A stretch of 64,000 nucleotides of DNA from Streptomyces sp. ISL-11 (lineage in GTDB: Bacteria > Actinomycetota > Actinomycetes > Streptomycetales > Streptomycetaceae): NCBI RefSeq assembly GCF_018614525.1, contig NZ_JAGGOL010000017.1, positions 96,185 through 160,184 of the forward strand, written 5' to 3'. The notes beneath the pieces were generated by a model. That model was not told the DNA's origin and ran no database searches. It saw only the letters and a program-made list of their open reading frames with translations. This document shows positions 36,210-44,877 of the stretch, piece after piece. The position numbers and the translations under genes are program-made. Numbering within the stretch: position 1 is the stretch's first letter; each line of letters opens with the position of its first letter.

Positions 36210-37064
36210 ATGCGCAGACTCCGCAGGCCGGCCCGCATAACGGGCCGCGGAAAGACCCTCCTCACCACCATGGCCGCCGTCCTGTCCGGCGGACTCCTGA
36301 TGGGCATCGCCCCCGAGGCCCAGGCCGCGGTCACCGGCACGGTCACCGGCGGACAGGGCAACTTCAGCACCGTCAACCAGCGCTCCCTGCCGTCCGTGTC
36401 CTCCAACATCACCGGCACCTCACAGGTCGGCAACCGCGTCTCGATGTCCTGCCGCACCACCGGTGACGTCGTCGAGAACAACTCCCGCTGGATCTGGTCC
36501 GGCACCTTCTACATCGCCGACGCCTTCATCCGGGAGGACACCGGCGGACTGCCGGTCTGCAACTCCAGCCAGCCGGCCGGACAGAAGCTCCTGAACATCG
36601 GCATGCAGAAGCAGGTCCGGGACCAGTGGTGCTGGGACGCCTCCGGCCTGACCATCGCCAACTACTGGGGCTACACCAATGACAACCAGTACGACTTCTG
36701 CCGCCTGGCCGCCCAGGGCAACAGCGGACTGGACTGCAACAACCGGCCCGCCACCCTGGGCGACATGGCCAACGCCCTCCACAACATGGGCTTCCGCAAC
36801 AGCGGCACCGACCTCTACCGCAGCGCCTCCTTCGGCGAGACCCAGAACGAGGTCGCCAACGGGCGCCCGTTCGCCGTCCGCATCGGCTGGACCTCCGGCG
36901 GCGGCCACATGAACGTCGTCTACGGCTACGACAGCGGCAGCAACATGGTCGCGGTCGGCGACCCCTGGCCCAGCACGCAGACGTACACCTGGTGGAACTA
37001 CTCCACCTACGCCGGAAACAACTCCTTCCGGTGGACCCACACGCGCATCGGCATCCACGGCTAG
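36210..37064 (+). CDS. Secreted papain-like cysteine protease
   Basis: 284 residues from ATG 36210, with AGAAGGAAAA upstream. The signal peptide ends near EAQAA (residue ~40). An SH3-like beta segment (~45-115) precedes the catalytic domain (~125-284). The active-site Cys is in QKQVRDQWCWDASGLTIAN, with the preceding Gln as oxyanion residue, and the catalytic His is in GGGHMNVVYGYD; Asp in VAVGDPWP completes the usual triad order. This matches the bacterial papain-like (C39/C70-related) secreted peptidases. Neighbouring genes on both sides encode signal-peptide plus C-terminal-TM proteins, suggesting that the protease is presented or regulated at the membrane. Confidence 0.88.
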   Translation: MRRLRRPARITGRGKTLLTTMAAVLSGGLLMGIAPEAQAAVTGTVTGGQGNFSTVNQRSLPSVSSNITGTSQVGNRVSMSCRTTGDVVENNSRWIWSGTFYIADAFIREDTGGLPVCNSSQPAGQKLLNIGMQKQVRDQWCWDASGLTIANYWGYTNDNQYDFCRLAAQGNSGLDCNNRPATLGDMANALHNMGFRNSGTDLYRSASFGETQNEVANGRPFAVRIGWTSGGGHMNVVYGYDSGSNMVAVGDPWPSTQTYTWWNYSTYAGNNSFRWTHTRIGIHG

Positions 37065-37079
37065 AGGAGACGACCCACC

Positions 37080-37961
37080 ATGCACCGTACGAACCGACGC
37101 GCCGCCACCCTGTTCGCGGCCGCCGTCGCCACCCTCTGCACAGTCGTCCCCGCGCAGGCCGCCGACACCCCCACCACGCCCGCCCCCACCGACTACGCCT
37201 CCGCTCAGCAGGCGCTGCGCTCCGGCCAGGTCCACGACACCGTCTCCCGCTTCCTGACGGCCGCCGAGCAGCGGACCCCGGCCGCCGGTGCGGACGGCGG
37301 CACGGCGGGCGCCCCGCGCGGCCTCGCGCAGGCCCCCGCCGCCGCGCCAGGCTTCGACCTCAAGAAGCCGGTGCCGCTCTACGAGCTCGCGCCCGGGTTC
37401 GTCACCGGCAAGGACCGGCCCACCGCCGGGTCGGCCCTGCGGCTGTCCTACCTCGCCTCCCGCGTCTCGGCCTCCAACGGTCACCAGGCCGCCGTCCTGC
37501 TCGCGCCGGGGAAGCCGGGCAAGGACGACGGGTCCTGGCAGCTGGCCGGCATCCGGGACGGCGACGCGGACATCAGTGCCGCCGAACGCGGCACGGACCG
37601 GGCGCGCACCTTCATGGAGCCGCAGATCCACGCCTGGTACCGGCTGACGGACGGCGGAGCCGTCGAGCCGCTCAACAAGGAGGCCGGCGTGGCCCTCCAG
37701 GGCAAGCCGCGCGTCACCCTGGCGGCGTACCAGCAGCTCGTCACCAAGCGCTACGGCGACAAGCTCCCCGGCTCGTCCTACGACCGCAAGGGTCTCGCCG
37801 GCGGCTACGCCCTCGCCGAGGACCAGTCCACCTCCACCTCCGCCTCCGCCGACCCGTCCGGCCCCTCCCGCCCCTGGGTGCCCGCCGCCTCCGGCGCGGC
37901 CGTCCTGGCGGCGTCGGGCGCGGGGGTCGCGCACCTGCGCCGCCGGCGCCGCTCGGCCTGA
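37080..37961 (+). CDS. Exported, C-terminally membrane-anchored protein of unknown function
   Basis: 293 residues from ATG 37080, with AGAGGAGA 8 nt upstream and 15 bp after the papain-like gene, so co-transcribed. A signal peptide ends near VPAQAA (residue ~27). The ectodomain contains a region (~95-225) with regular alternation of beta-like stretches: PVPLYELAPGFVTG, HQAAVLLAPGKPGKDDGSWQ and IHAWYRLTDGGAVEPLN. A linker leads to a C-terminal TM (~270-285) and the basic tail HLRRRRRSA. The domain is not one I recognise. Its position suggests it is a substrate, inhibitor or partner of the protease. A perfect 14-bp terminator hairpin follows directly. Confidence 0.75.
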   Translation: MHRTNRRAATLFAAAVATLCTVVPAQAADTPTTPAPTDYASAQQALRSGQVHDTVSRFLTAAEQRTPAAGADGGTAGAPRGLAQAPAAAPGFDLKKPVPLYELAPGFVTGKDRPTAGSALRLSYLASRVSASNGHQAAVLLAPGKPGKDDGSWQLAGIRDGDADISAAERGTDRARTFMEPQIHAWYRLTDGGAVEPLNKEAGVALQGKPRVTLAAYQQLVTKRYGDKLPGSSYDRKGLAGGYALAEDQSTSTSASADPSGPSRPWVPAASGAAVLAASGAGVAHLRRRRRSA

Positions 37962-37967
37962 GCCCAC

Positions 37968-38010
37968 CCGGCGGCTTCCGGTCTCCCGACGGGTGGCCGG
38001 AAGCCGCCGG
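37968..38010 (+). terminator. Strong terminator after the papain-like protease operon
   Basis: CCGGCGGCTTCCGG (37968-37981) is perfectly complementary to CCGGAAGCCGCCGG (37997-38010), a 14-bp stem beginning 7 bp after the stop codon. Confidence 0.85.
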
Positions 38011-38129
38011 GCATGCGTGCGGAACGAACCTTCGCCACTCGTTCGTGTTGCCGCGCGCGGGTTTGGCGCGGCCATGCAGGGCAACGCGAGGGAGGTGAAC
38101 CCCGCCCTCGCGGAAGGAGTACCACCCTC

Positions 38130-38339
38130 ATGGTCGTCGTCGCCCTCCTCCTTCCCCCTCTGCTGTTGTGCGGGATCCTCGCGATGGGCCGCTACGAGGA
38201 GCGCCTTCTGGGGGCGCCCGACGCCGACGCCGACACTCCGCGCCACGGCCGGCGCCACCTGCGGGTCGTCCCGGGCCCGCCCTCCCGTGAGCCGTCCCCG
38301 GCGGATTCCGGCGAGGACCGGGCGCGGCACGCCGCCTGA
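38130..38339 (+). CDS. Small single-pass membrane protein
   Basis: 69 residues from ATG 38130, with a GGAAGGAG site ending 8 nt upstream. The first ~20 residues are hydrophobic (VVVALLLPPLLLCGILAMGR) and the rest is polar with Arg and Pro, so one N-terminal TM with a cytoplasmic tail is expected. Third-position GC bias supports coding. Similar short proteins occur in streptomycetes, but I cannot name a function. Confidence 0.65.
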   Translation: MVVVALLLPPLLLCGILAMGRYEERLLGAPDADADTPRHGRRHLRVVPGPPSREPSPADSGEDRARHAA

Positions 38340-38463
38340 GTCCCCTCCGGCCCCGGCCCCCCGTGCCGCGTGTGTGAGAAGCGCCGATGTCGGACACCCG
38401 TCACTGTGGAAGGGGGAAGGACCGCACCGGCGACGGTCGGCGGCCCGCGGAAGGAGGCCGGTG

Positions 38464-40923
38464 GTGACGGACGCATCGATGACGCTGTTCAGCGAGAGCC
38501 CGGAGGACCCCTTCTCGATCGGCCGTGCGGCCTCCGCGGTGCTGGACCACCGGGGGACGGTCGTCGGCTGGGGGCAGCGCGCCGAGGACCTGCTCGGACA
38601 CCACGCCGACGAGGTGCTGGGCCGGCCCGCGGCCGAGGTCCTGGTGGCCCCCGGCGACAAGGAACTGCTCGCCGAGGCGGCGGCGGTCTGCCGGCGGGAG
38701 CGCGGCTGGTTCGGCGTCGTACCCGTCGTCCACCGTCAGGGGCACCGCGTGCGGCTGGGCGTCCGCGCCCGCTGCGTCACGCGGGACGGACCGTTCTGCG
38801 AGTGGTTCCTGGTCGGCGCCCCGGCGGAGGACGTCGTCCAGTGGGAGACCGACCGGTCGGTCCTGGACGGGCTCTTCCGGCGGTCGCCCATCGGACTCGC
38901 CGTCCACGCCCCGGACCTCACCGTCCTGCGCGTCAACCGGGCCATCGCCCACATCGGGGGCATGCCGGCCGAGACGACGCGCGGTCACCGCATCGGGGAC
39001 TACCTGGTGGCCGAGGACGCCGAGACGATCGAGGCCCGGCTGCGCCCGGTCCTGGAGACCGGCCGTCCGATGATCTTCACCGAGCAGTCCTGCCGGCTGC
39101 GCTCCGATCCGGCGCACGTACGGTACGTCTCCGTCTCGGCCTTCCGTACCGAGGACTCCGCCGGCCGGGTGCTGGGCGTCACCCAATTGGTGGAAGACGT
39201 CACCGAGCGCCACCGGGCCCGCCTCCGGCTGGCGCTGCTCAACGACGCCGGCGCCTGCATCGGCACCACCCTGGACGTCGGGACGACCGCCCGCGAGCTG
39301 GCCGACGTGATGGTGCCCGAGCTCGCCGACTGCGCCACCGTCGACCTGCTCGAACCCGTCAGCCGCGGTGAGGAGCCCTCCCTCGACGGCTTCGGTCCGG
39401 TGCGCAGGGAGGCCATCGCCTCCGTCGTCCCGGGCGCCGAGGACGTCCTGTACCCGGTCGGCGGGCTCATCCACTTCTCGCCGGGGACTCCCCAGGCCCG
39501 CTGTCTGGACGAGCGGAGCCCCATCCTCGTCCCGCACGTGGCGGGCACCGCGGGCCTGGCCGCCGTGGCGCAGGAACGGGCCGAGGGCGCCCGGAAGCTC
39601 GGCGTCCACTCGGTGATGATGGTTCCCCTGGCCGCCCGCGGCCTCGTCCTCGGATTCGTCACCCTCTGGCGGGCCCGCTGCCCGGCCGCGTTCGAGGACG
39701 ACGACCTCACCCTCGCCGGAGAGTTCGCCGCCCGCGCCGCCGTGTGCATCGACAACGCCCGCCGCTACACCCGGCAGCATCAGGCCGCCCTGTCCCTGCA
39801 GTGCCGGCTGCTGCCGGGCGAACTGCCCGAGCTGCCGGCCGCCGAGGTCGCCCACCAGTACATCCCCGCCGGCGCGGTGGAGGGCGTGGGCGGCGACTGG
39901 TTCGACGTCATCCCCCTCTCCGGCGCCCGCGTCGCCCTGGTCGTCGGCGACGTGATCGGCCACGGCATCGACGCGGCGGCCACCATGGGCCGCCTGCGCA
40001 CCGCCGTGCACACCCTGGCCGAACTGGACCTCGATCCCGAGGAGGTCCTCTCGCACCTGGACGACCTCGTGCACCGCCTGGCCGCCGAGCAGGCGAGCAA
40101 CAGCCGGGACTTCCCCAATGACCAGGTCACCGGCGCCAGTTGCCTCTACGCGGTGTACGACCCGGTGACCGGATGCTGCTCGCTGGCGCGCGCCGGCCAT
40201 CCGCCGCCCGCCCTGGTGACCCCGGACGGCCGGGTGAGCTTCCCGGAGCTGCCCGCCGGTCCGCCGCTCGGACTGGGCGGCCTGCCGTTCGAGGGCATGG
40301 AACTGCCACTGCCCGAGGGCAGCCTGCTCGCGCTCTACACCAACGGGCTCATCGACACGCGCACCACCGACGTGGACGATGCGCTCGCCCGCCTGGCACA
40401 CGAACTCTCCGCGCCGGCCCGGCCCCTGGAGGAGATGTGCAAGGCCGTGGTGGAGGCGATGCTGCCCGCACAGCCCGACGACGACGTCGCCCTGCTCATC
40501 GCCCGTACGCACGTCCTGGCGGAGGACCGGGTCGCCACCTGGACCCTGCCGGCGGAGGCGCGGGCCGCGGCACAGGCCCGATCCCTGATGAACGACCAGC
40601 TCAGCGCCTGGGGCCTGGAGGACATGGCCTTCACGACCGAGCTGATCGTCAGCGAGCTGGTCACCAACGCCTACCGCTACGGCGACGGTCCGGTGACCCT
40701 GCGGCTCATCCTCGGCCCCTCCCTGATCTGCGAGGTGTCCGACACCAGCAGCACCGCGCCGCACCTGCGCCGCGCGCGCAGCACGGACGAGGGCGGCCGC
40801 GGCCTGTTCCTGGTGGCCCAGCTCACCGAACGCTGGGGCACCCGCTACGGGGGCGAGGGGAAGACGGTCTGGACCGAACAGCCGCTGCCTGCGTCCGCGC
40901 ACCCGCGGGGCGGCGACGTCTGA
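38464..40923 (+). CDS. PAS-PAS-GAF-SpoIIE phosphatase-HATPase signalling protein
   Basis: About 819 residues. AAGGAGG at 38451-38457 sits 6 nt before GTG 38464; GTG 38461 and ATG 38479 are alternative starts. Two PAS domains (~10-115, ~130-245) are followed by GAF (~255-430; LNDAGACIGTTLDVGTTARE, ARAAVCIDNARRYT), a PP2C-type SpoIIE domain (~440-665) with VGGDWFDVIPL, VGDVIGHGIDAAATMG and DDDVALLIART carrying the metal-binding Asp residues, and an RsbW-like ATPase (~680-815) with ELVTNAYRYGDG and GRGLFLVAQL. This layout combines an anti-sigma kinase and its opposing phosphatase in one protein and is common in streptomycetes, where such proteins tune partner-switching networks. Its anti-sigma-antagonist partner is not in the window. 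Confidence 0.93.
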   Translation: MTDASMTLFSESPEDPFSIGRAASAVLDHRGTVVGWGQRAEDLLGHHADEVLGRPAAEVLVAPGDKELLAEAAAVCRRERGWFGVVPVVHRQGHRVRLGVRARCVTRDGPFCEWFLVGAPAEDVVQWETDRSVLDGLFRRSPIGLAVHAPDLTVLRVNRAIAHIGGMPAETTRGHRIGDYLVAEDAETIEARLRPVLETGRPMIFTEQSCRLRSDPAHVRYVSVSAFRTEDSAGRVLGVTQLVEDVTERHRARLRLALLNDAGACIGTTLDVGTTARELADVMVPELADCATVDLLEPVSRGEEPSLDGFGPVRREAIASVVPGAEDVLYPVGGLIHFSPGTPQARCLDERSPILVPHVAGTAGLAAVAQERAEGARKLGVHSVMMVPLAARGLVLGFVTLWRARCPAAFEDDDLTLAGEFAARAAVCIDNARRYTRQHQAALSLQCRLLPGELPELPAAEVAHQYIPAGAVEGVGGDWFDVIPLSGARVALVVGDVIGHGIDAAATMGRLRTAVHTLAELDLDPEEVLSHLDDLVHRLAAEQASNSRDFPNDQVTGASCLYAVYDPVTGCCSLARAGHPPPALVTPDGRVSFPELPAGPPLGLGGLPFEGMELPLPEGSLLALYTNGLIDTRTTDVDDALARLAHELSAPARPLEEMCKAVVEAMLPAQPDDDVALLIARTHVLAEDRVATWTLPAEARAAAQARSLMNDQLSAWGLEDMAFTTELIVSELVTNAYRYGDGPVTLRLILGPSLICEVSDTSSTAPHLRRARSTDEGGRGLFLVAQLTERWGTRYGGEGKTVWTEQPLPASAHPRGGDV

Positions 40924-40937
40924 GCCCCCCGGAAGAC

Positions 40938-41471
40938 CTATGCCTCGAACTCGGTGAGGTCGATGGCGTGGATGTGCAGCGCGTGCCCGTACACCGGGTG
41001 GACCGTCTCGCGCTCCGGCGTCATGCCGAGCTTGCGCACGATGTTCTCGGAGGCGTCGTTGCCCAGCCGGTCGACGCTGATGACGCGGTCGAGGCCACGG
41101 TCCTGGAGGGCGAACTCCAAGGTGGCGTGGGCGGCCTCGGAGGCGTAACCCTGCCCCCAGAACTGGTGGCCGAGCCGCCAGCTGATCTCCACCGCGGGCA
41201 GGACCTCCGGCAGGTACTCCGGCACGGACAGGCCGACCGCGCCGGCCAGCTCACCGGAACCGAGCAGTTCGACGGCGAAGACGCCGAAACCCTCCTCGTC
41301 CCAGTCCTCCTCCCACCGCTCGATGTCCTCCGCCGTCTGCTCCAGGTCGCGGGGCGACCCGTCGCCGATCCAGTGCATGACCTGCGGGTCCGCGTGGATG
41401 TCCGCCAACGGGACGAGGTCGTCGTCGTGCCAGCGGCGGAGGATGAGGCGGGGGGTGCGGATCTCGGTCAT
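40938..41471 (-). CDS. GNAT N-acetyltransferase, RimJ/RimL type
   Basis: 177 residues from ATG 41471 (MTEIRTPRLILRRW, the standard RimJ/L start); six further upstream codons are possible but less likely. The GNAT core has LAGAVGLSV in beta4, the acetyl-CoA loop HQFWGQGYASEAAHATLEFAL and ENIVRKLGMTPERE at the C-terminal strand. The acceptor could be a ribosomal protein N-terminus or a small amine; the sequence does not decide. It converges with the SpoIIE gene with only 14 bp between stops. Confidence 0.88.
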   Translation of the reverse strand: MTEIRTPRLILRRWHDDDLVPLADIHADPQVMHWIGDGSPRDLEQTAEDIERWEEDWDEEGFGVFAVELLGSGELAGAVGLSVPEYLPEVLPAVEISWRLGHQFWGQGYASEAAHATLEFALQDRGLDRVISVDRLGNDASENIVRKLGMTPERETVHPVYGHALHIHAIDLTEFEA

Positions 41472-42006
41472 GGCGCCCATCCTGCCCAAGACGCGCGCCC
41501 GGCGGTAATCGGCGCGGGCCCCCGCCGCGCCGCCGGAGCGGGGCGGGGGAAGCGCGGCACGGGAGAGTCGTGCACCGCCGCGCCGGCGGTGTGGGGCATG
41601 TCACGGCCGCGGCGGCGCGCCAGGGGCGGCCGGCGCTCCCTCGGCAGACGCCCACACCGTCATGCACGCGATCGAGCGCCAAGGCAAACACGCGTCCGCT
41701 GACGACACGGCGGCGGAAGAGGTGACGGTGCGAGACACCCCATGTTGATCTTGCTTGTCTGACGACCGATTGATGAGCAAGATCGGTGAACGGCGGCGTG
41801 CGGGTGGATCGGCACCGCCCGCACCCGCACCCTCTCCCCGGCCGCCGCCCTGTTCCTCAAGCCCCACGCCCGCACCCGAAGCGCCCCCGGGGCACCCGTG
41901 TCACCGCACAACAGTGCCTGTTCACAAGGGAGTTTGGGCACATGGGCCCGGGCTACCCGGGCGCCATCGCCCCCCGACAGGCGGGGGCACCGGCGAAAGG
42001 CGACCC
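41472..42006. other. Long intergenic region with a remnant-like inverted repeat
   Basis: 535 bp between a divergent gene pair. The open frames crossing it lack a start with a ribosome site before 42007 and show no domain. The stretch 41740-41790 is markedly AT-richer and holds the inverted repeat described separately. It presumably contains the promoters of the GNAT gene and of the 42007 operon. Confidence 0.5.
41747..41784. repeat. Inverted repeat GATCTTGCT ... AGCAAGATC
   Basis: GATCTTGCT (41747-41755) and AGCAAGATC (41776-41784) are perfect complements around a 20-nt spacer that contains the AT-richest part of the region. It could be an operator, a transposon end remnant or a small hairpin RNA. 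There is no neighbouring transposase to decide. Confidence 0.5.
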
Positions 42007-42636
42007 ATGTCAACCGGCGCCATTCTCACCTTCGTTGTCGCCATGGCCGTCATCGTCATCGGCGTCGCCCTGGCCGTACGGGCCGTCGCGCGCGGCAGGG
42101 GCGGCGGCCGCCGCAAGCTGCGGCGGCGCTTCGGCCCCGAGTACGAAGCGGCGGTCGCCCGGCACGACGGCGACACCAAAGCGGCGGAGAAGGACCTCGA
42201 CGAGCGGCTGCGCCGCCACAAGGACGTACGCGTCCTGCCCCTGCCGGCGGCGGCACGCGAGCAGTACGTCGCCCAGTGGGCCGGCATCCAGGAACAGTTC
42301 GTCGACGCCCCCACGCGGGCCGTCACCGACGCCGAGGTGCTGCTCGGCCGGCTCGCCGGCGAGCGCGGCTTCCCGGCCGGCGAGCGGGACGAACTGGTCG
42401 ACGCCCTCTCCGTGCACCACCCCCGGACCGTCCACGGCCTGAGGGAGATCCACAACGCGTCGGCGCGGGCCCGGGCGGACCGGGCGCCGACGGAGGAACT
42501 GCGCGAAGCGCTCGTACGCGCGCGAGGACTCTTCGAGGAACTGGTCACGGCGCACCCCGAGGATCATCGCCCGCAGCGGCACGCGCGGCGGGGCGGCCCC
42601 GGGCAGGCGAAGGCGACGCGGAAGGAGAACGTGTGA
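42007..42636 (+). CDS. Conserved single-pass membrane protein, probable secreted-side-in anchor with helical cytoplasmic domain
   Basis: 209 residues from ATG 42007, with GAAAGG 6 nt upstream. One TM spans ~5-25 (ILTFVVAMAVIVIGVALAV), followed by a basic stop-transfer RGRGGGRRKLRRR. The rest is helical and charged: FGPEYEAAVARHDGDTKAAEKDLDERLRRHKDVRVLPL then a segment with WAGIQEQFVDAPTRAVTDAEVLL. This pattern, including the last string, is a recurrent streptomycete family of unknown function. The stop overlaps the next start (TGATG), so the two products probably act together. Confidence 0.78.
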   Translation: MSTGAILTFVVAMAVIVIGVALAVRAVARGRGGGRRKLRRRFGPEYEAAVARHDGDTKAAEKDLDERLRRHKDVRVLPLPAAAREQYVAQWAGIQEQFVDAPTRAVTDAEVLLGRLAGERGFPAGERDELVDALSVHHPRTVHGLREIHNASARARADRAPTEELREALVRARGLFEELVTAHPEDHRPQRHARRGGPGQAKATRKENV

Positions 42637-43007
42637 TGGACCAGCATGCCGGACAACGGCCGACAGGAGCGGGGACACCCGTCGAGACGGCGGGGGAGGC
42701 ACCGCCCTACGCCGCGCCCGCCGCCGGCGCGACCGACGGACCCCTCCTGCCGGCGGCCGAGCGCGACGCGCTCACCACGCGGCTGCAGCAGGCCATGAAC
42801 GGCTTCATCGACGGCCCGCGCGGCGCGGTCGAGGAGGTGGACACCGTCTTCGACACCCTCACCGCGCGCCTCGGCGACCTCCTCGGCGAACGCCGCCGCA
42901 CGCTGCGCACGGCGTGGCACGAGGACGCGGCCCGGCCCGGGACGGAGGACCTGCGGCTGGTCCTCCTCGACTACCGCAGGCTCGTGGAGCGTCTGCTGTC
43001 CGTGTGA
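42636..43007 (+). CDS. Small helical partner of the upstream membrane protein
   Basis: 123 residues from ATG 42636, overlapping the upstream stop by one base; AAGGAG lies 10 nt before it. The N-terminal ~40 residues are Pro/Ala/Gly-rich. The remainder, with FIDGPRGAVEEVDTVFDTLTARLGDLL and RRTLRTAWHEDAARPGTEDLRLVLLDYRRLVERLL, resembles the C-terminal helical part of its neighbour (compare FVDAPTRAVTDAEVLLGRL), so the pair may have arisen by duplication and may dimerise. No function is known to me. Confidence 0.75.
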   Translation: MDQHAGQRPTGAGTPVETAGEAPPYAAPAAGATDGPLLPAAERDALTTRLQQAMNGFIDGPRGAVEEVDTVFDTLTARLGDLLGERRRTLRTAWHEDAARPGTEDLRLVLLDYRRLVERLLSV

Positions 43008-43031
43008 GCCGTCTGCCGGTGTTGCTCCCCG

Positions 43032-44261
43032 TCAACCGGTGAGCAGCACCGGCAACGCGCGGACGCTGTTGCTGACGAGGGAGGGCAGCGGCCGCAGCTC
43101 CTTCTCCGGCACGGCGAGGGCGAGGCCGGGGAAGCGGTCGAAGAGGGCGGGCAGCGCCACCTCGACCTCCAGGCGGCCGAGCGAGGCCCCCAGACAGAAG
43201 TGGGGGCCGTGGCCGAAGGCCAGGTGCCGGGAGGAGTCCCGGGTGATGTCGAACCGTTCGGCGTCGGGGCCGTGGAGCACCTCGTCGCGCCCGGTGGCGC
43301 CGTACGCGGCGAGGATGGCGGCGCCCTCGGGGATCACCGTGCCGCCGACCTCGATGTCCTCCGTGGCGAAGCGGAGGGGGAACCGGCCCACCGGGGCGTC
43401 CCAGCGGAGGGTCTCCTCCGTCACCGCGCTCCACGGTCGCGTGCCACTGCGGGCCAGGGCCAGCTGACCGGGGTGGGTGAGCAGGGCGCGCACGGCGTTG
43501 GTGATCAGATTGAGGGTGGTGTTGTGGCCCGCGACGAACATCAGCAGCAGGGTGCCGACCAGCTCCTCCTCGGTCAGCCGGTCGCCCTCCTCGCGGGCCG
43601 CGATCAGGTCGCTCGTCAGGTCGTCGCCGGGGTTCTCCCGCTTGGCGGCTATCAGGGAAGCGAGCCCCGCGTACATCGAGCGCTGCACCGACAGGACCCC
43701 CGCACGGTCCATGGTCGTGTCGGTCATGACGGCGGACAGCGCGTGCAGCTCCTCGCGGCGCTCCCCGGGTATGCCGAGGAGTTCGCAGATGACGCTGATC
43801 GGCAGGGGATAGGAGAAGCGCTGCCGCAGGTCCACCGGGCCCGGCGCGTCGGTGGCGAGCCCGTCGAGGAGGTCGTCGACGATGCGCTCGACGCGGGGCC
43901 GCAGCGCCTCGATGCGGCGGGCCGTGAAGCCCTGGGCGACCAGCCCGCGCAGCCGGCGGTGGGCCTCCCCGTCGGTGGCGGTCATGGCGCGCACGGTCAC
44001 GAAGCTCAGCATCGGCCAGCTCTCGGGCACCTCGCCCCGCGCCCACGCCGCCCAGTGGTCCAGGCTCTTGACGACGCGCGGGTCGCCCAGGAGGCGTTGC
44101 AGTTCCTCGTGGCGGGTGACCGCCCACGCCGTGACGCCGTCCGGCAGCTCCACTTCGACCGCGGCGCCCAGCGCCCTCAGCCGGGCGTTCTCCCCGTGCT
44201 GGTCGAGCCCTTCGGGGGAGAGGCGGACGGGTGCGCGACGAACGGGCGTGTGCCGGGTCAT
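43032..44261 (-). CDS. Cytochrome P450 of the FAAL-diiron operon
   Basis: 409 residues from ATG 44261 with GGAGAT 3-8 nt upstream. It has all P450 landmarks: the I-helix motif LLMFVAGHNTTLNLI (AGxxTT type), the K-helix EETLR, and the heme loop HLAFGHGPHFCLGASLGRLE with its Cys thiolate. It is a soluble bacterial class I enzyme and needs external ferredoxin, which is not encoded nearby. As the last gene of the operon it is placed to hydroxylate, desaturate or epoxidise a carrier-bound or released acyl chain. Substrate is inferred from context only. It converges with the 42636 gene with a 24-bp gap. Confidence 0.92.
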   Translation of the reverse strand: MTRHTPVRRAPVRLSPEGLDQHGENARLRALGAAVEVELPDGVTAWAVTRHEELQRLLGDPRVVKSLDHWAAWARGEVPESWPMLSFVTVRAMTATDGEAHRRLRGLVAQGFTARRIEALRPRVERIVDDLLDGLATDAPGPVDLRQRFSYPLPISVICELLGIPGERREELHALSAVMTDTTMDRAGVLSVQRSMYAGLASLIAAKRENPGDDLTSDLIAAREEGDRLTEEELVGTLLLMFVAGHNTTLNLITNAVRALLTHPGQLALARSGTRPWSAVTEETLRWDAPVGRFPLRFATEDIEVGGTVIPEGAAILAAYGATGRDEVLHGPDAERFDITRDSSRHLAFGHGPHFCLGASLGRLEVEVALPALFDRFPGLALAVPEKELRPLPSLVSNSVRALPVLLTG

Positions 44262-44345
44262 GGGATCTCCAGGGGAGCGGCGGTGAGGCCGGCCGGGGTC
44301 CACGCGATCGGCCCGGAGGAGCCGCGGTGCACCCCGGGACGGGCG

Positions 44346-44873
44346 TCAACCGCCGGTCGGAGGAACGACTTTCAGGCGGTAGGAGCAGCTTCCGGTGTGG
44401 GCCATCTGGCACAGGCCCACACCCGGTTCGAGCGCGGTCGGCATGTCCATGGCCTGCAACCAGCCGGTGAGGCGCTCACCGGGACCGCAGTGGTAGACCT
44501 TGTCGATGCCGGCCTTCTTCACGCCCTTGTAGGCGAAGCACACCGTGACGTTCATGGTGTGCGTGTCACCCTCCAGGGTCTCTTCCGCCTCCAGCAGCGA
44601 GCCGAGGTAGAGGTCCACGGCGGTGGCGAAGAGCGTCCGGTACTGCTCGACGGTCTCCACCCGGGCGATGCCGAGACCGCGCATCAGCCGCCGCATCTCC
44701 TGGCGGCCGAACTCACGGACCACCTGGATGTTGGCCTCGTTGGCGCCGTCGATGCCGCGTGCCTGGGCGGTCTGGTAGTACCACAGGCCGTCGGTGGCCA
44801 TCCAGGACCTCCGCAGGAGCTCCTCTCTCTCCGTGGCGCTCAGCGGGGCCGGGTCATGGGCGTTCTCGGTCAT
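44346..44873 (-). CDS. DUF6125 / ATC-hydrolase-like small protein
   Basis: 175 residues from ATG 44873, only 4 bp after the FAAL stop. The pattern HDGLWYY-like start (MATDGLWYYQTAQARGIDGA), a helical middle, then a Cys-containing C-terminal half (MNVTVCFAYKGVKKAG, VYHCGPGE, GLCQMAHTGSCSYRLKV) resembles the DUF6125 and L-2-amino-thiazoline-4-carboxylate hydrolase superfamily. The four Cys and His could bind a metal or act as a nucleophile. Its placement between FAAL and P450 genes argues for a catalytic or accessory role on the acyl product. The family match is from memory and moderate. Confidence 0.7.
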   Translation of the reverse strand: MTENAHDPAPLSATEREELLRRSWMATDGLWYYQTAQARGIDGANEANIQVVREFGRQEMRRLMRGLGIARVETVEQYRTLFATAVDLYLGSLLEAEETLEGDTHTMNVTVCFAYKGVKKAGIDKVYHCGPGERLTGWLQAMDMPTALEPGVGLCQMAHTGSCSYRLKVVPPTGG

Positions 44874-44877
44874 CGGA

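Noticed and set aside
41755..42006. N-terminal extension of the 42007 membrane protein
   Set aside because: The extension is Pro/Arg-rich, lacks a ribosome site and would bury the TM segment; ATG 42007 has GAAAGG upstream.
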